Notes: generated from the sequence alone by a model not told the origin. A stretch of 10,350 nt of DNA from Ophiocordyceps camponoti-saundersi (nom. inval.) (GCA_003339415.1 PDHQ01000720.1:1-10350); one strand, 5' to 3'. Positions 1 to 7,681 are shown, numbered from the stretch's first letter. A program made the numbers and translations.

Positions 1-212
1 AATTATATTTTTAAAAAAAATTATAAAAATTATAAACTCGTGATTTAAATTATCTCTAAAAAAATCACTTATAAGTGATTTTTTCACGCTAGTAATTTAA
101 ATTATAAAAAATCACTTACTAAGCAAAAATCGGTGATTTAAATTATAAAAAATCACATTACTTATAAGTGATTTTTTAACCCCGTGATTTTTTTCGAACC
201 CTGCCGTAAGGT
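1..212. repeat. Palindromic repeat cluster with motif AAAATCAC/GTGATTTT
   Basis: This stretch has no gene. A motif of the form GTGATTTAAATTAT followed shortly by AAAAAATCAC occurs three times, beginning near 40, 92 (with GTAATT in place of GTGATT) and 133. A perfect 26-bp palindrome lies at 59-84 around the core CACTTATAAGTG. A related, looser hairpin at about 147-177 has arms AAAAAATCAC and GTGATTTTTT. The ends 57-76 and 160-179 are near-perfect inverted copies of each other, so a MITE-like unit of about 120 bp is possible. Unlike the rest of the window, TpG and CpA survive here (GTGATT, TTCACGC, AAGCAAA, CCCTGCCG). I infer a subterminal repeat region or small DNA-transposon derivative. The other end may lie outside the window, and no family was recognised. 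Confidence 0.6.
59..84. repeat. Perfect 26-bp palindrome
   Basis: The two 13-base arms are exactly complementary around a centre between 71 and 72 (core CACTTATAAGTG, flanked by A runs on the left and T runs on the right). It would form a cruciform or hairpin with no loop. It belongs to the repeat cluster at the left edge. Its role is unknown. It could be a subterminal transposase-binding site or the result of a tail-to-tail duplication. Confidence 0.8.
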
Positions 213-308
213 AAGTTTAAATATATACTAATCTTATTATTTTTATTATTATTTCTAGCTAGTTATAAAGTAAGGTAACTATATTTTTAAGCTTTTTAGG
301 TATTATAA
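213..308. other. AT-rich spacer before the 5' LTR
   Basis: This is a short AT-rich interval between the palindromic cluster and the first LTR. It contains only A/T runs and TA-rich words, with no coding signal or recognised repeat. The five bases next to the LTR (TATAA) do not match the five bases after the 3' LTR (AATCT), so no target-site duplication can be assigned. Confidence 0.5.
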
Positions 309-618
309 TATAATAATCTAGGATATAAATACTAGTTAAAAGTACTATTCTTATTATATAAGCAGTATTTATTATATAAACAGCTTAATAATATATTTTA
401 TATAATAAAGTAAAAATATTAGTATCTAGTATTTAAATTACGGCTAAACCTCGGAAGGTTAAATACTAGATAATAAGATAAGATAATAAAGATAAGAATA
501 ACGAATAAAATTCCTAAGATAAGAAGAACGGTTAAAGACGGTTAAAAACGGAAAGAAATATTAGCTATTATAAATAAAGAATTATCTATTATAATTTATT
601 ATTAGCTTAGAAGCTAAT

Positions 619-889
619 AGAATATAATAGAATAGAATAAAGCTATTCTATTCGCTAAGAAATATAGTAAATTTAAAATTAAGGGCTAATTTTAAAATAG
701 GAATTTAATTTTAAAGTAAAAGAATATAATAGAAGTAAATAGAATAAGATAAAGCTATTCTATTCGCTAAGGAATATAGTAGATTTAAAATTAAGAGCTA
801 ATTTTAAAGTAGGAATTTAATTTTAAAGTAAAAAAATACGATAGAAGTAAATAGAATAAGATAAAGCTATTCTATTCGCTAGTATATTT
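619..889 (+). repeat. 112-bp tandem repeat inside the 5' LTR, about 2.4 copies
   Basis: The word AGCTATTCTATTCGCT occurs at 641, 753 and 865, exactly 112 bases apart. It is embedded in a longer unit that also contains AGAATA(T/C)(A/G)ATAGAA and a block TTTAAAATTAAG...GCTAATTTTAAA...TAGGAATTTAATTTTAAAG. The block is itself partly an inverted repeat (TTTAAAATTA against TAATTTTAAA). The same array is present in the 3' LTR (words at 8028, 8140 and 8253), so it predates insertion. It lies upstream of the TATA box, where U3 enhancers usually sit, so an enhancer-type role is possible but only inferred. Confidence 0.8.
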
Positions 890-951
890 ATAATATAAAG
901 CTTCTACGGTATTCTATAGCTTTTTAGCTAGCTTATATAATTAGATAGTTT

Positions 952-1022
952 CTTAGAGAAGGAAAACTATAAAAGGAAGGCTTCCTTCCCTCGAAGGGTC
1001 TTTCCTTTCCTTCTTCTCTAAG
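952..1022. repeat. Imperfect stem-loop around the LTR TATA box
   Basis: CTTAGAGAAGGAAA at 952-965 is complementary to TTTCCTTCTTCTCTAAG at 1006-1022 apart from a 3-base insertion. Between them lie smaller hairpins: AAGGAAG and CTTCCTT around one central G, and CCCT and AGGG around CGA. The left side is purine-rich and the right side pyrimidine-rich. The 3' LTR holds the same structure near 8340-8410, with CGA changed to TAA in the loop. If transcribed it could form an RNA structure near the 5' end of the genomic RNA. No function is shown by the sequence itself. Confidence 0.6.
968..976 (+). promoter_or_regulatory. TATA box of the 5' LTR promoter
   Basis: TATAAAAGG is a textbook TATA box at about two thirds of the LTR, and it is conserved at 8356-8364 in the 3' LTR. 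It would place transcription start, and the U3/R boundary, roughly 25-35 bases downstream in the CT-rich stretch. The assignment rests on motif and position only. Confidence 0.6.
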
Positions 1023-1271
1023 CTTTTAATCTAAATAATTTATACCTTAAAAGCCTACTCTTTATAACCTTCCCTTACCTTATAAGATATTCCTATTTAG
1101 GAAGTTCTTACTTATTTATATTTTATAAATTTCCTATTCTAGCTACCTACTGCCTAGTTAAAGTAAGTAAAGCCCCTTACCTTCTTATTACCCTTTTTCT
1201 CTCTTTTTTTTTAGAAGCTTAGATTAAGGGCTACGGGTAAGATTAGGTAATTACGGGTACGATCCGTAATA

Positions 1272-1490
1272 TATTAAAAGCTTCTTTACTACTATAACTG
1301 CCTTATAGGTACGAAGAATAAGAAGAGAGTATACTAAAGAATTCCTTTCTTAGAAAAACAGAGAAAAATAGAAAAATAGAAAAATAATACTTTTTTAATC
1401 GCATATATCTTTATAAAAATAAAAGGTAAAAATCCACTTTTTTTTCTTTCCTAATTAGGAAATAAGCAGCGCTACCTAATAGTATATAAT
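1272..1490 (+). other. Leader between 5' LTR and gag
   Basis: This untranslated stretch should hold the primer-binding site and packaging signal. The bases after the LTR (TATTAAAAGCTTC) do not begin with the usual TGG and were not matched to a tRNA 3' end. RIP changes of TGG to TAA could hide it. A short tandem array, GAAAAATA three times, lies at 1363-1386. Nothing coding is seen. Confidence 0.5.
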
Positions 1491-2216
1491 ATATCTAATA
1501 TAACCTCTCCTATACCCCCCTATACTGCTACTAATCCTAAACCTATTATAGATATTAGTAAGGTCCTAAGACCTAAATATTATAGCGGGAAAGATAACGA
1601 TTTATAAGCGTTCTTAACTAATATTAAAGCTTATTTTAAGCTCTATTCTTCCGCCTTTTATAACGAACCTATAAAGGTAATTTATACTTCTACTTACTTA
1701 GAAAGTATAGCTTTAGACTAGTTCGAACCTATACTAAGGAATTATTTAGGACTTACGGATAATAGGGAAGAAGAAACAGAGCTTATTTTTGCTAGTTTCG
1801 ATTAATTCGAAGAAAAACTACGGGAAGTTTTTAGCTAGTAAGACGAAGTTAGAACTATAAAGTATAAATTACGAACCTTACGGCAAAAAGGGGCTACTTC
1901 TAACTACGCTGCTAAATTTAGATAAATAACTAATAAGCTAAACTAGGAAAACGAAGCCCTTATAGCTATTTTTTACGAAGGATTAAAAGACGAAGTTAAA
2001 GACGAATTATATAAGTAAGATAGACCTAAAAAGCTATCTACTTATATAGTTTCTACTATTAAAATCGACGATCGACTCTTCGAAAGAAAGTAGTAAAAGT
2101 AAGGAAGTAAAAATACCTTTTCTTATATTAATAAAGGTAATAAAAAATATAAGAAAAATTACGCTAATTAAGGAGACCTTATAGATCTAGATATAATATC
2201 TTCGAAGCCTATTATC

Positions 2217-2258
2217 TGCTTTTTTTATAATAAAGAAAGCTATATTATAAAAAACTGC
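2217..2258 (+). other. Mutated CCHC zinc knuckle of gag nucleocapsid
   Basis: The gag frame reads CFFYNKESYIIKNC. The spacing is exactly C-X2-C-X4-H-X4-C if the tyrosines at the second and third metal positions stand for a former Cys (TGT to TAT) and a former His (CAT or CAC to TAT). Both are the changes RIP makes. The first and last Cys survive. The intact family motif binds one zinc ion and packages the RNA; this version would not. Confidence 0.8.
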
Positions 2259-3480
2259 TTTAAAAAATAGGGAAAAGGAAAAGGAAAAGAAATAGGAAAA
2301 ACCTCTTCTACGAATAGTAAGACGATTAATATTATTTCTTCCTACCTAGCTACTAATCGCAATACGCTAGGCCTAAATAGGAAGGAACGGAGTACTATTC
2401 GTAGTACGAAATTTAAACTATTAACGAAAGAGGATAATATAAACCGAGAGGCTTATAAATTCTAAGAAGAACTAAGATAATAATATAACTTAGAACTTAT
2501 AGCTAATACGCTATTCCTAGACAGCTAGAATACGGTTAGGAATACGAAGAAGCCTTTAAAGCTTATAAGTCCTTTAGAAGCTAGTATAGAATTCGATTCC
2601 GGAGGAGAGTTTTACCCGCCGGGTAAAAATAACCCTTTTAAAACGTATAAGTAAGTTACGGAAGAATAGTTTAAAGATAGAAAAGAAGGAATTTAAGGAA
2701 TTCCTTACTATTCTAACTTACCTAGCTAGTATAGCCCTTCGGAAAACTCGATTTCTACCCTTAGTCTTAACGACTATATTAATAACCCTAACGGAATAAG
2801 GGAAAACTATAAACCTATCCTAGAAGATAATATTATTCCGGAAGATAAAATTAAGAAGGAAGAAGAAGAATTACCCCTTCTTACGGTAAAATATCTTTAT
2901 ACTATCGAAACCGATAGTTAAGAAGAAGACGAAAAAATATAGTATTTTATTAAAATAAAGGAATTAATTCTAAAGGAATTCGAAGACTAGAAAAATAATA
3001 ACTGCTTTCCTTATAATAAATTATTTTAGCACTTAAGGTACCTAGAAGAATTCTTCGATAAGTATAAGTAAGCGTATTATAATCTTAGCTAGTAATTTTA
3101 CTACGATAAGGACTATAATTTTCACTTACGGGAAAAATAGAACGTTAATTATTACCCGTCCTTACTAACTTTTTATAAGGAAGCTAGCTTTATTAACGAA
3201 AGATTCTTTATTAAAGAAATAGAATTCCTTCTTAATAGGGAAACTAACTATAGGATTCTTAAGGAAAATAAGGGAAATAACTACGATTTTTAACCCCGAA
3301 TTCTTAGTATCGAATTAGATACGATTTAGGCTATGCTTACCTCTATAAAAAAATTATTAATAAAAGGGCCTATAGGAAACGGATCCCCTACCGAGGAAAA
3401 TAGTCCCGGAAGGTAGGATTTTCTAACGTAACCCGAGGAATTTAAAGAAAACCTTAAGGGAAAAGGGAAAGCCTCTATTT
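2259..3480 (+). other. Unrecognised gag C-terminal extension (about 400 codons)
   Basis: Between the zinc knuckle and the protease the gag frame continues for about 1.2 kb. The only interruptions are TAA and TAG codons of the kind RIP makes, so it was probably coding. Its composition is polar and acidic, with an acidic run KKEEEELP near 2853-2876 followed by TIETDS and EEDEKI. Aromatic-rich stretches such as LEEFFDKYK and FYKEASFINERFFIKEIEF follow near 3045-3220. I recognise no domain. Most Ty3/Gypsy gags place protease soon after the zinc knuckle, so the length is unusual. It could be a structural spacer, an extra domain, or an inserted sequence that happens to keep frame. Confidence 0.5.
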
Positions 3481-4052
3481 AAGAAGGGTAAATAGAGGTA
3501 TAACTAATAAGAATAAGGATTTTAGTAAGGATTTAGGAATAGAAAGGCGTTATTATAACTATCCTAAATTGCAAAGTATTAATACTATTACTATTAAAAC
3601 TAATAGTACTAAAATCCCTATTTCTAAACTAACTTTTACTTTAAGATATAAAGGAAAAGAAGTAATTACCTTTATAAATAGCGGAGCCGCTAGTAATTAT
3701 ATTTCACCTATAGCTATAAAACGTCTAAATTTAAGCTATATAAAAAAGAAAACGCTTAGTATAGTAAAAAACGCCGAAGGATTTAATTTTTAGTTTAATA
3801 AGGGAATAATTTTATACGAAACTAATTACTTTAAATTTAAAATAGGACCTTATACCTTTACCGATACCTTCGATATTTTTAAAATAGTAGAATACGATAT
3901 AATATTAGGATATCTTTTTTTTTATAAATATAATCCGCAAATTAACTAGAAAACCGGCTAAGTTAAATTTATAGACGATTATTTAATATCTAGTGCTTCT
4001 AATAGTAATATTAGTAAAATAATCGAACGGATTCTAGAAGGAAAAATAAACT
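3458..4052 (+). pseudogene. Retropepsin-type aspartic protease pseudogene
   Basis: This lies one frame back (-1) from gag. The only stop-free run of note in the window falls here, 3569-3793, 74 codons from a TTG, ending at a TAG that reads as a former Trp or Gln. The active-site region reads FINSGAASNYISP near 3671-3709, where family members have D-S-G-A/T. The Asp is Asn here (AAT at 3677-3679), a G-to-A change that would kill the enzyme. The second conserved segment, DIILGYLFFYKYNPQIN near 3896-3946, matches the usual hydrophobic-L-G-x-x-F/W...NP-x-I-D-W region, with the W again a TAG. The protease would cut Gag and Pol. The frame overlaps gag at about 3458-3480 and stays open to 4052. The true amino end is unknown, because fungal protease is normally made as part of a polyprotein. 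Confidence 0.85.
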
Positions 4053-4619
4053 AAGAAGGTATAATTATAATAACGGTAAGAAGCCTTATTATAAGATTTC
4101 TAGAAATACTAATAGAAGTAAGTCGAGCGTAAAAAATAAGTAATCTAGATCTATAAAAAACGATTACTATAAAAATAGACGATCGAATATAAATAGTTAT
4201 AATAAAAGTCGACCTTATTATAATTATACGAATAGAAAAGAAAATACTAGGTTTAATAACGCCCTAGAAAATCTTTATAAAGGATTTAGCTCGAGAAATT
4301 TTAAAGAGGCGAGAAGCCCGAATAACGAGAATAGTTCGATTAAGGAAATTAAAGAAAGGAAAAACTTCTTTAATAATAATCAGAAATTTACTATAAGAAA
4401 TAAATATAATTATTATAAGTAAGAACCTTATAATAAAGCTAAAAGTAATAAAATTTATAGTAAAACGCCTTATACTACTACTATATTAGCTGCTATTTCT
4501 AGCGTAGATTATAAGGAAAAAATAGCTTCTTATTCTAAAGAAAAGTTAGAACGCTATAAATTAATACCTAAAGAAATTCTAGAAGAATTCTTAGATATAT
4601 TTAAAGAACCCCCGGATAA

Positions 4620-5560
4620 TACCTTACCTAAAAGAAGCCTATAAGATTACGAAATTAAATTAAAACCTAATTCGGAACCTCGATTTATACGAATTTATAA
4701 TAGTAACGAAAAATAACTATAAGTATTAAAGGAATATCTAGAAAAATAAATTAAAAAGGGATATATAAGACCTTCTAAAAGCCCTTTTAGAGCTCCCGTT
4801 ATATTTACTAATAAATCGGGTAAAGAAAAAGATAAATTAAGACCCGTAATCGATTATCGAAAATTAAATAACGATACTATTAAAGATAGAACGCTGATAC
4901 CTTTAATTATAAAACTAAAAGATAGATTAAGCTAGAAATAGTATTTTACTAAGTTAGATTTAAAATTAGCTTATTACTAAATACGAATAGCGGAAGGAGA
5001 TAAATATAAAATAGCTTTCGGAACTAGATACGGAAGCTACGAATATTTAGTATTACCCTTAGGACTATATAATAGCCCCGCTACTTTTTAAAAACGTATA
5101 AATTATATTCTAAGAGATTATTTAGATATATTTACTATAGCTTATTTAGACGATATTATTATATTTTCAGATACCTTAGAAAAATATAAAATTTACTTAA
5201 AAAAGGTATTAGAAGCCTTACGGAAAGCCGAATTATATATTAATCCTAAGAAATGCGAATTCTTTTCTAAAGAAGTTAAATTTCTAGGCACTATTATAAC
5301 CCCTTATAATATTAAAATAAACCCTAGTAAATTAGAACCTTTAAAGGACTAGCCTATACCTAAATCGATTAAAAATATATAGCAATTTATAGGTTATTAT
5401 AATTATTATAGAAGGTTTATTAAAGACTTTTCTAATATAATTATTCCTATATTAATAGTAATAAAATTAGCTAAAAAAGAACCCTTTAAATAGACCGAAG
5501 AAGCTAATATAGCTTTTAATTCCCTTAAAGAAAAGCTAATCTTAGCACCTATATTAATAG
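4620..5560 (+). other. Reverse transcriptase domain (degraded)
   Basis: Conserved RT blocks are visible in order: KKGYIRPSKSPFRAPVIF (about 4750-4805), KLRPVIDYRKLN (about 4834-4870), YFTKLDLKLAYY with the motif A Asp intact at 4957, [20 protein letters not shown] (about 5029-5088), and the catalytic box YLDDIIIFS at 5143-5169 with both Asp intact. The thumb and connection follow, with KFLGTIITP near 5278 and FIGYYNYYRRFIKDFS near 5380-5430. TAA or TAG sits where the family has Gln or Trp. The motif order and the YLDD box leave little doubt about identity. Confidence 0.95.
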
Positions 5561-5960
5561 CTTATAATTCGAAATAGCCTTTAATTTTAGAAACCGACGC
5601 TTCTAATTACGCTATAGGAGCCTAATTAAGCTAGGAAAATAATACTATATTATACCCTATAGCTTTCTATTCTAAAAAGCTAGTAAATTCGGAAATTAAT
5701 TATCCTATCTACGATAAAGAATTTTTAGCTATTATTAAAGCGATTAAAGAATTTAAGCACTATATATTAGGGAACGAATTTAAAATAAGGATTTATACTA
5801 ACTATAAAAATATAAGCTATTTTAGTATAAGTTAAACTTTAAATAGCCGATAAATTAGGTAGGCTGAATTCCTTACTAATTATAATTACGAAATTATATA
5901 TAAAAAAGGAAGTGAGAATAAAAGAGCCGATATTATTAGTAGAAAACCTAATTTAGATAC
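5560..5960 (+). other. RNase H domain (degraded)
   Basis: LETDASNYAIGA at 5587-5622 carries the first catalytic Asp (codon 5596-5598). INYPIYDKEFLAIIKAIKEF (about 5695-5754) contains the conserved Glu of the middle motif. HYILGNEFKIRIYTNYKNI (about 5758-5814) corresponds to the segment that normally reads T-D-H-K-N-L; here Asp is Asn and His is Tyr. GSENKRADIISRKP (about 5911-5949) is the final motif, with Asp retained. The domain would remove the RNA strand during reverse transcription. Confidence 0.9.
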
Positions 5961-6179
5961 CGGTATAATACCTATAACGACTAATTTCCTTAAAATAAAT
6001 AACGAAGGAAATTTAGAATAAAATACCTTAAACGCTATATTTAAGGTAGAAGCCGATAATTCTATATTAAAATAAATAAAAGAAGCTTATAAAGATACTA
6101 ATTTTAAGGATTATAAAGATATTAAGTAGATAGATAACTTAGCTTATTTTAAAGAGAAGTTATTTATACCTCCTAATAT

Positions 6180-6870
6180 AGTAGAAACTATAGTTAAAGA
6201 ATTCTACGAATTACCTATTTTCGGCTATTAAGGAATATAAAAAACTTATAATAGAATTAAAGCCTATTATAATACGAAAAACCTTAAAAAAGCTATTATT
6301 AAAGTTATTAAAAACTATAATATTTGCAATAAATCTAAAGCTTTAAAGTATAAGCCTTACGGATTTTTATAACTTATAATAGTTACCGAATAACCCTAGG
6401 AAAATATAGCTATAGATTTTATAGTTAAATTACCCTTATCGGTAGACCTTATAACTAATACGGAATATAATTCTATTCTAGTTATAACCGATAGATTAAC
6501 TAAATATAGCTATTTTATACTTACGATAAAGGCTTTATCTGCTAAAAAATTAAGTTATTTATTCTTAAGAACGATAGTAGCAGATAGAGGCTTACCTAAA
6601 GTTATTATAAGCGATAGAGACCCTAAGTTTAACTCTAAATTCTAGACTAGCTTTATATTTAGGCTAGGAACTAAATATAAATTAAGTACTGCTTTCTACC
6701 CGGAAACTGACGGGGCTACGGAACGCCTAAATTAGACTTTAAAATAATACCTTAGAGCCTATATTAATTACGAATAAGATAACTAGGTAATAAACCTACC
6801 TATAGCTTAGTTAGCTTATAATACCGCCGAATCGGAATCTATTAAAATAACGCCCGCTATAGCGAATTAC
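6180..6870 (+). other. Integrase zinc-binding and catalytic core (degraded)
   Basis: The zinc domain reads FYELPIFGY followed by NYNICNKSK. The spacing of the family HHCC motif is kept, but three of the four ligands are Tyr and only one Cys remains, as CAT/CAC to TAT/TAC and TGT/TGC to TAT/TAC changes would give. In the core, Asp lies at 6415-6417 (IAIDFIVKLP), Asp at 6613-6615 (ISDRDPKFNSKF) and Glu at 6721-6723 (TDGATERLN). The last two are separated by exactly 35 residues, the D-X35-E spacing of retroviral and Ty3/Gypsy integrases. All three catalytic residues survive. Stops elsewhere still make it non-functional. Confidence 0.93.
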
Positions 6871-7029
6871 GGATTTAACCCGGAAGCTTATAGACTAGGC
6901 CTATTAGATAAAACTAATAACGAAAAAGCTATTTTAAACACTAAATAGCTTAGATCTCTATATTCTTATATAAAATTAGAATTAGACTTTATAACTAAAA
7001 GAATTAATTATTATTATAATAAGAAACGC

Positions 7030-7240
7030 GAAAAATAACCCTTATTTAATAAAAACGATAAGGTTTATTTATTAAAGAAAAATATAGAAACTAGACGGCC
7101 TAATTAGTCCTTAGAATTTAAAAAATTAGAACCTTTCCTTATAGAAGAAAAGCTAAATAACCTTAATTATAAGCTTAAACTTCCTAAAGGAATATTTATT
7201 TATCTAGTATTTTATATTTCCTTACTAGAAAAAGCACCTA
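7030..7240 (+). other. GPF-like integrase C-terminal module
   Basis: KNDKVYLLKKNIETRRPN is followed by SLEFKKLEPFLIEEKLNN, then YKLKLPKGIFIYLVFYISLLEKAP. This is the C-terminal integrase module seen in many chromoviruses, where a G-P-F/Y triplet follows KL. Here the Gly reads Glu, explicable by one G-to-A change. Two former His positions in the last segment read Tyr. The module is thought to help DNA binding and multimerisation and comes directly before the chromodomain. Confidence 0.8.
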
Positions 7241-7290
7241 AAGATACTAAATTAGAAGAAAATATCGAAATTACGGTATTTAAAGAAGAA

Positions 7291-7440
7291 TATAAACTTA
7301 AAGCTATTATAGATAAAAAGATAGAAGAAGGTATAGTATATTATCTAATAAAATAGAAGAGATACCCTTCTAAAGAAAATACCTAGGAACCTGCTAAGCA
7401 CCTAACTAAGGCACCTAAACTTATTAAAAAATTTAACAAA
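7291..7440 (+). other. C-terminal chromodomain
   Basis: YKLKAIIDKKIEEGIVYYLI is followed by K, a stop at a usual Trp position, KRYPSKENT, another stop at the next Trp, then EPAKHLTKAPKLIKKF. This is the chromodomain pattern: a beta strand with an aromatic start, Y-L-V-K-W-K-G-Y-P, then T-W-E-P and a final helix. Both Trp codons are TAG, and a Gly is Arg. In chromoviruses the domain follows integrase and is known to bind methylated histone H3 and direct insertion to heterochromatin. That fits the repeat-rich setting here, though the setting could equally result from RIP itself. Confidence 0.85.
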
Positions 7441-7488
7441 AATAAAGAAAAACACCTTTAATAAGAAGTTTTTAAGATTAAAAACCTT

Positions 7489-7501
7489 AGAAAGGGGAAC
7501 G
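7489..7501 (+). other. Upstream copy of the polypurine tract
   Basis: AGAAAGGGGAACG is identical to the tract at 7682-7694 and lies 193 bases upstream, just after the end of pol. Identity continues one base further, to a T. It could be a secondary plus-strand priming site or a leftover of a local duplication. Confidence 0.65.
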
Positions 7502-7681
7502 TTACGAATAATATAATAATAAGAACCCTATATAAAATTTAATTAATTATTTTTACCTTATTAAGTTTTTTCAAAATACTCTTTCTTTTCTTATAAGAAT
7601 AAAAATAACTAATTAACTAACTAACTATTATTTATACCCTATATTATTCTTTTATAATAAGTTTATAAAGTTATAAACTAT

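Larger units (their letters stand above)
309..1271 (+). repeat. 5' long terminal repeat
   Basis: It matches the repeat at 7695-8659 along its whole length with scattered substitutions and a few small indels. Shared landmarks include the start (TATAATAAT then AGGATATAAATACTAG), AAACCTCGGAAGGTTAAA, TATAAAAGGAAGG and the end GGGTACGATCCGTAA. The ends were set where the two copies stop matching: upstream sequences differ before 309, and after 1271 the 5' copy runs into leader sequence while the 3' copy runs into the flank. This copy has lost more CpA/TpG than the 3' copy (for example GTAAA against GCAAA, TTTAAAATT against TTTGAAATT). It would have carried the promoter of the element. Confidence 0.93.
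1491..3480 (+). pseudogene. gag: gag polyprotein pseudogene (capsid, zinc knuckle, long C-terminal extension)
   Basis: In the frame whose codons begin at positions divisible by three, the translation carries the fungal Ty3/Gypsy gag pattern: PKYYSGKDNDL near 1572, then a block with FEPILRNYLGL (about 1720-1750), FASF-FEEKLREVF (about 1790-1830), TLRQKGATSNYAAKFR (about 1875-1920), FYEGLKDEVKDELYK (about 1970-2015) and IDDRLFERK (about 2063-2090). Stops (TAG, TAA) interrupt it often, many where Trp or Gln is expected, such as the TAG just before FEP. A zinc knuckle follows at 2217-2258. After it the frame stays readable between stops, in acidic and Asn-rich sequence, to about 3480. No ATG marks the start; the ATA at 1491, before SNITSP, is a plausible mutated ATG, so the start is uncertain. 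Gag would form the virus-like particle and bind the genomic RNA. It is dead here. Confidence 0.88.
4019..7461 (+). pseudogene. pol: pol pseudogene: RT, RNase H, integrase, chromodomain
   Basis: In the frame with codons starting at 1 mod 3, the translation reads through about 1,147 codons interrupted only by TAA and TAG. First comes a Lys/Asn/Arg/Ser-rich linker (about 4050-4480) with no recognised domain. RT runs about 4620-5560, RNase H about 5560-5960, the integrase zinc domain about 6180-6330, the integrase core about 6400-6870, a GPF-like module about 7030-7240 and the chromodomain about 7291-7440. It ends at TAA TAA (7459-7464), though either could be a mutated Gln codon. The order RT-RH-IN is that of Ty3/Gypsy. 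The frame is -1 from protease; the switch falls between about 4019, where this frame opens, and 4052, where the protease frame closes. Whether that is programmed frameshifting or a later indel cannot be told from one copy. No functional product is possible. Confidence 0.93.

Noticed and set aside
1..190. CRISPR-like array because of the repeated GTGATTT/AAATCAC words
   Set aside because: Units are unequal, palindromic and AT-rich, spacing is irregular, and the surrounding sequence is eukaryotic RIP-type DNA.
170..205. Minus-strand AGGGTTCGAA at about 194-203 resembles a tRNA B box, suggesting a tRNA or SINE
   Set aside because: No A box, acceptor stem or cloverleaf pairing is seen around it, and the T-arm stem does not pair.
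1272..1290. tRNA primer-binding site directly after the 5' LTR
   Set aside because: No TGG start and no convincing complement to a tRNA 3' end; mutation may have erased it, but it cannot be claimed.
4010..4060. A programmed -1 slippery heptamer at the protease/RT junction
   Set aside because: The A-rich GGAAAAATAAAC does not fit X-XXY-YYZ in the protease frame as it now stands; an indel is equally possible.
1491..7461. A ciliate-like genetic code reading TAA/TAG as glutamine
   Set aside because: Many TAGs fall at conserved Trp positions and CpA/TpG are depleted in noncoding parts as well, so RIP explains the data better.
7441..7510. 7489-7501 considered as the real 3' LTR boundary
   Set aside because: Sequence after 7501 does not match the start of the 5' LTR, while sequence after 7694 does.
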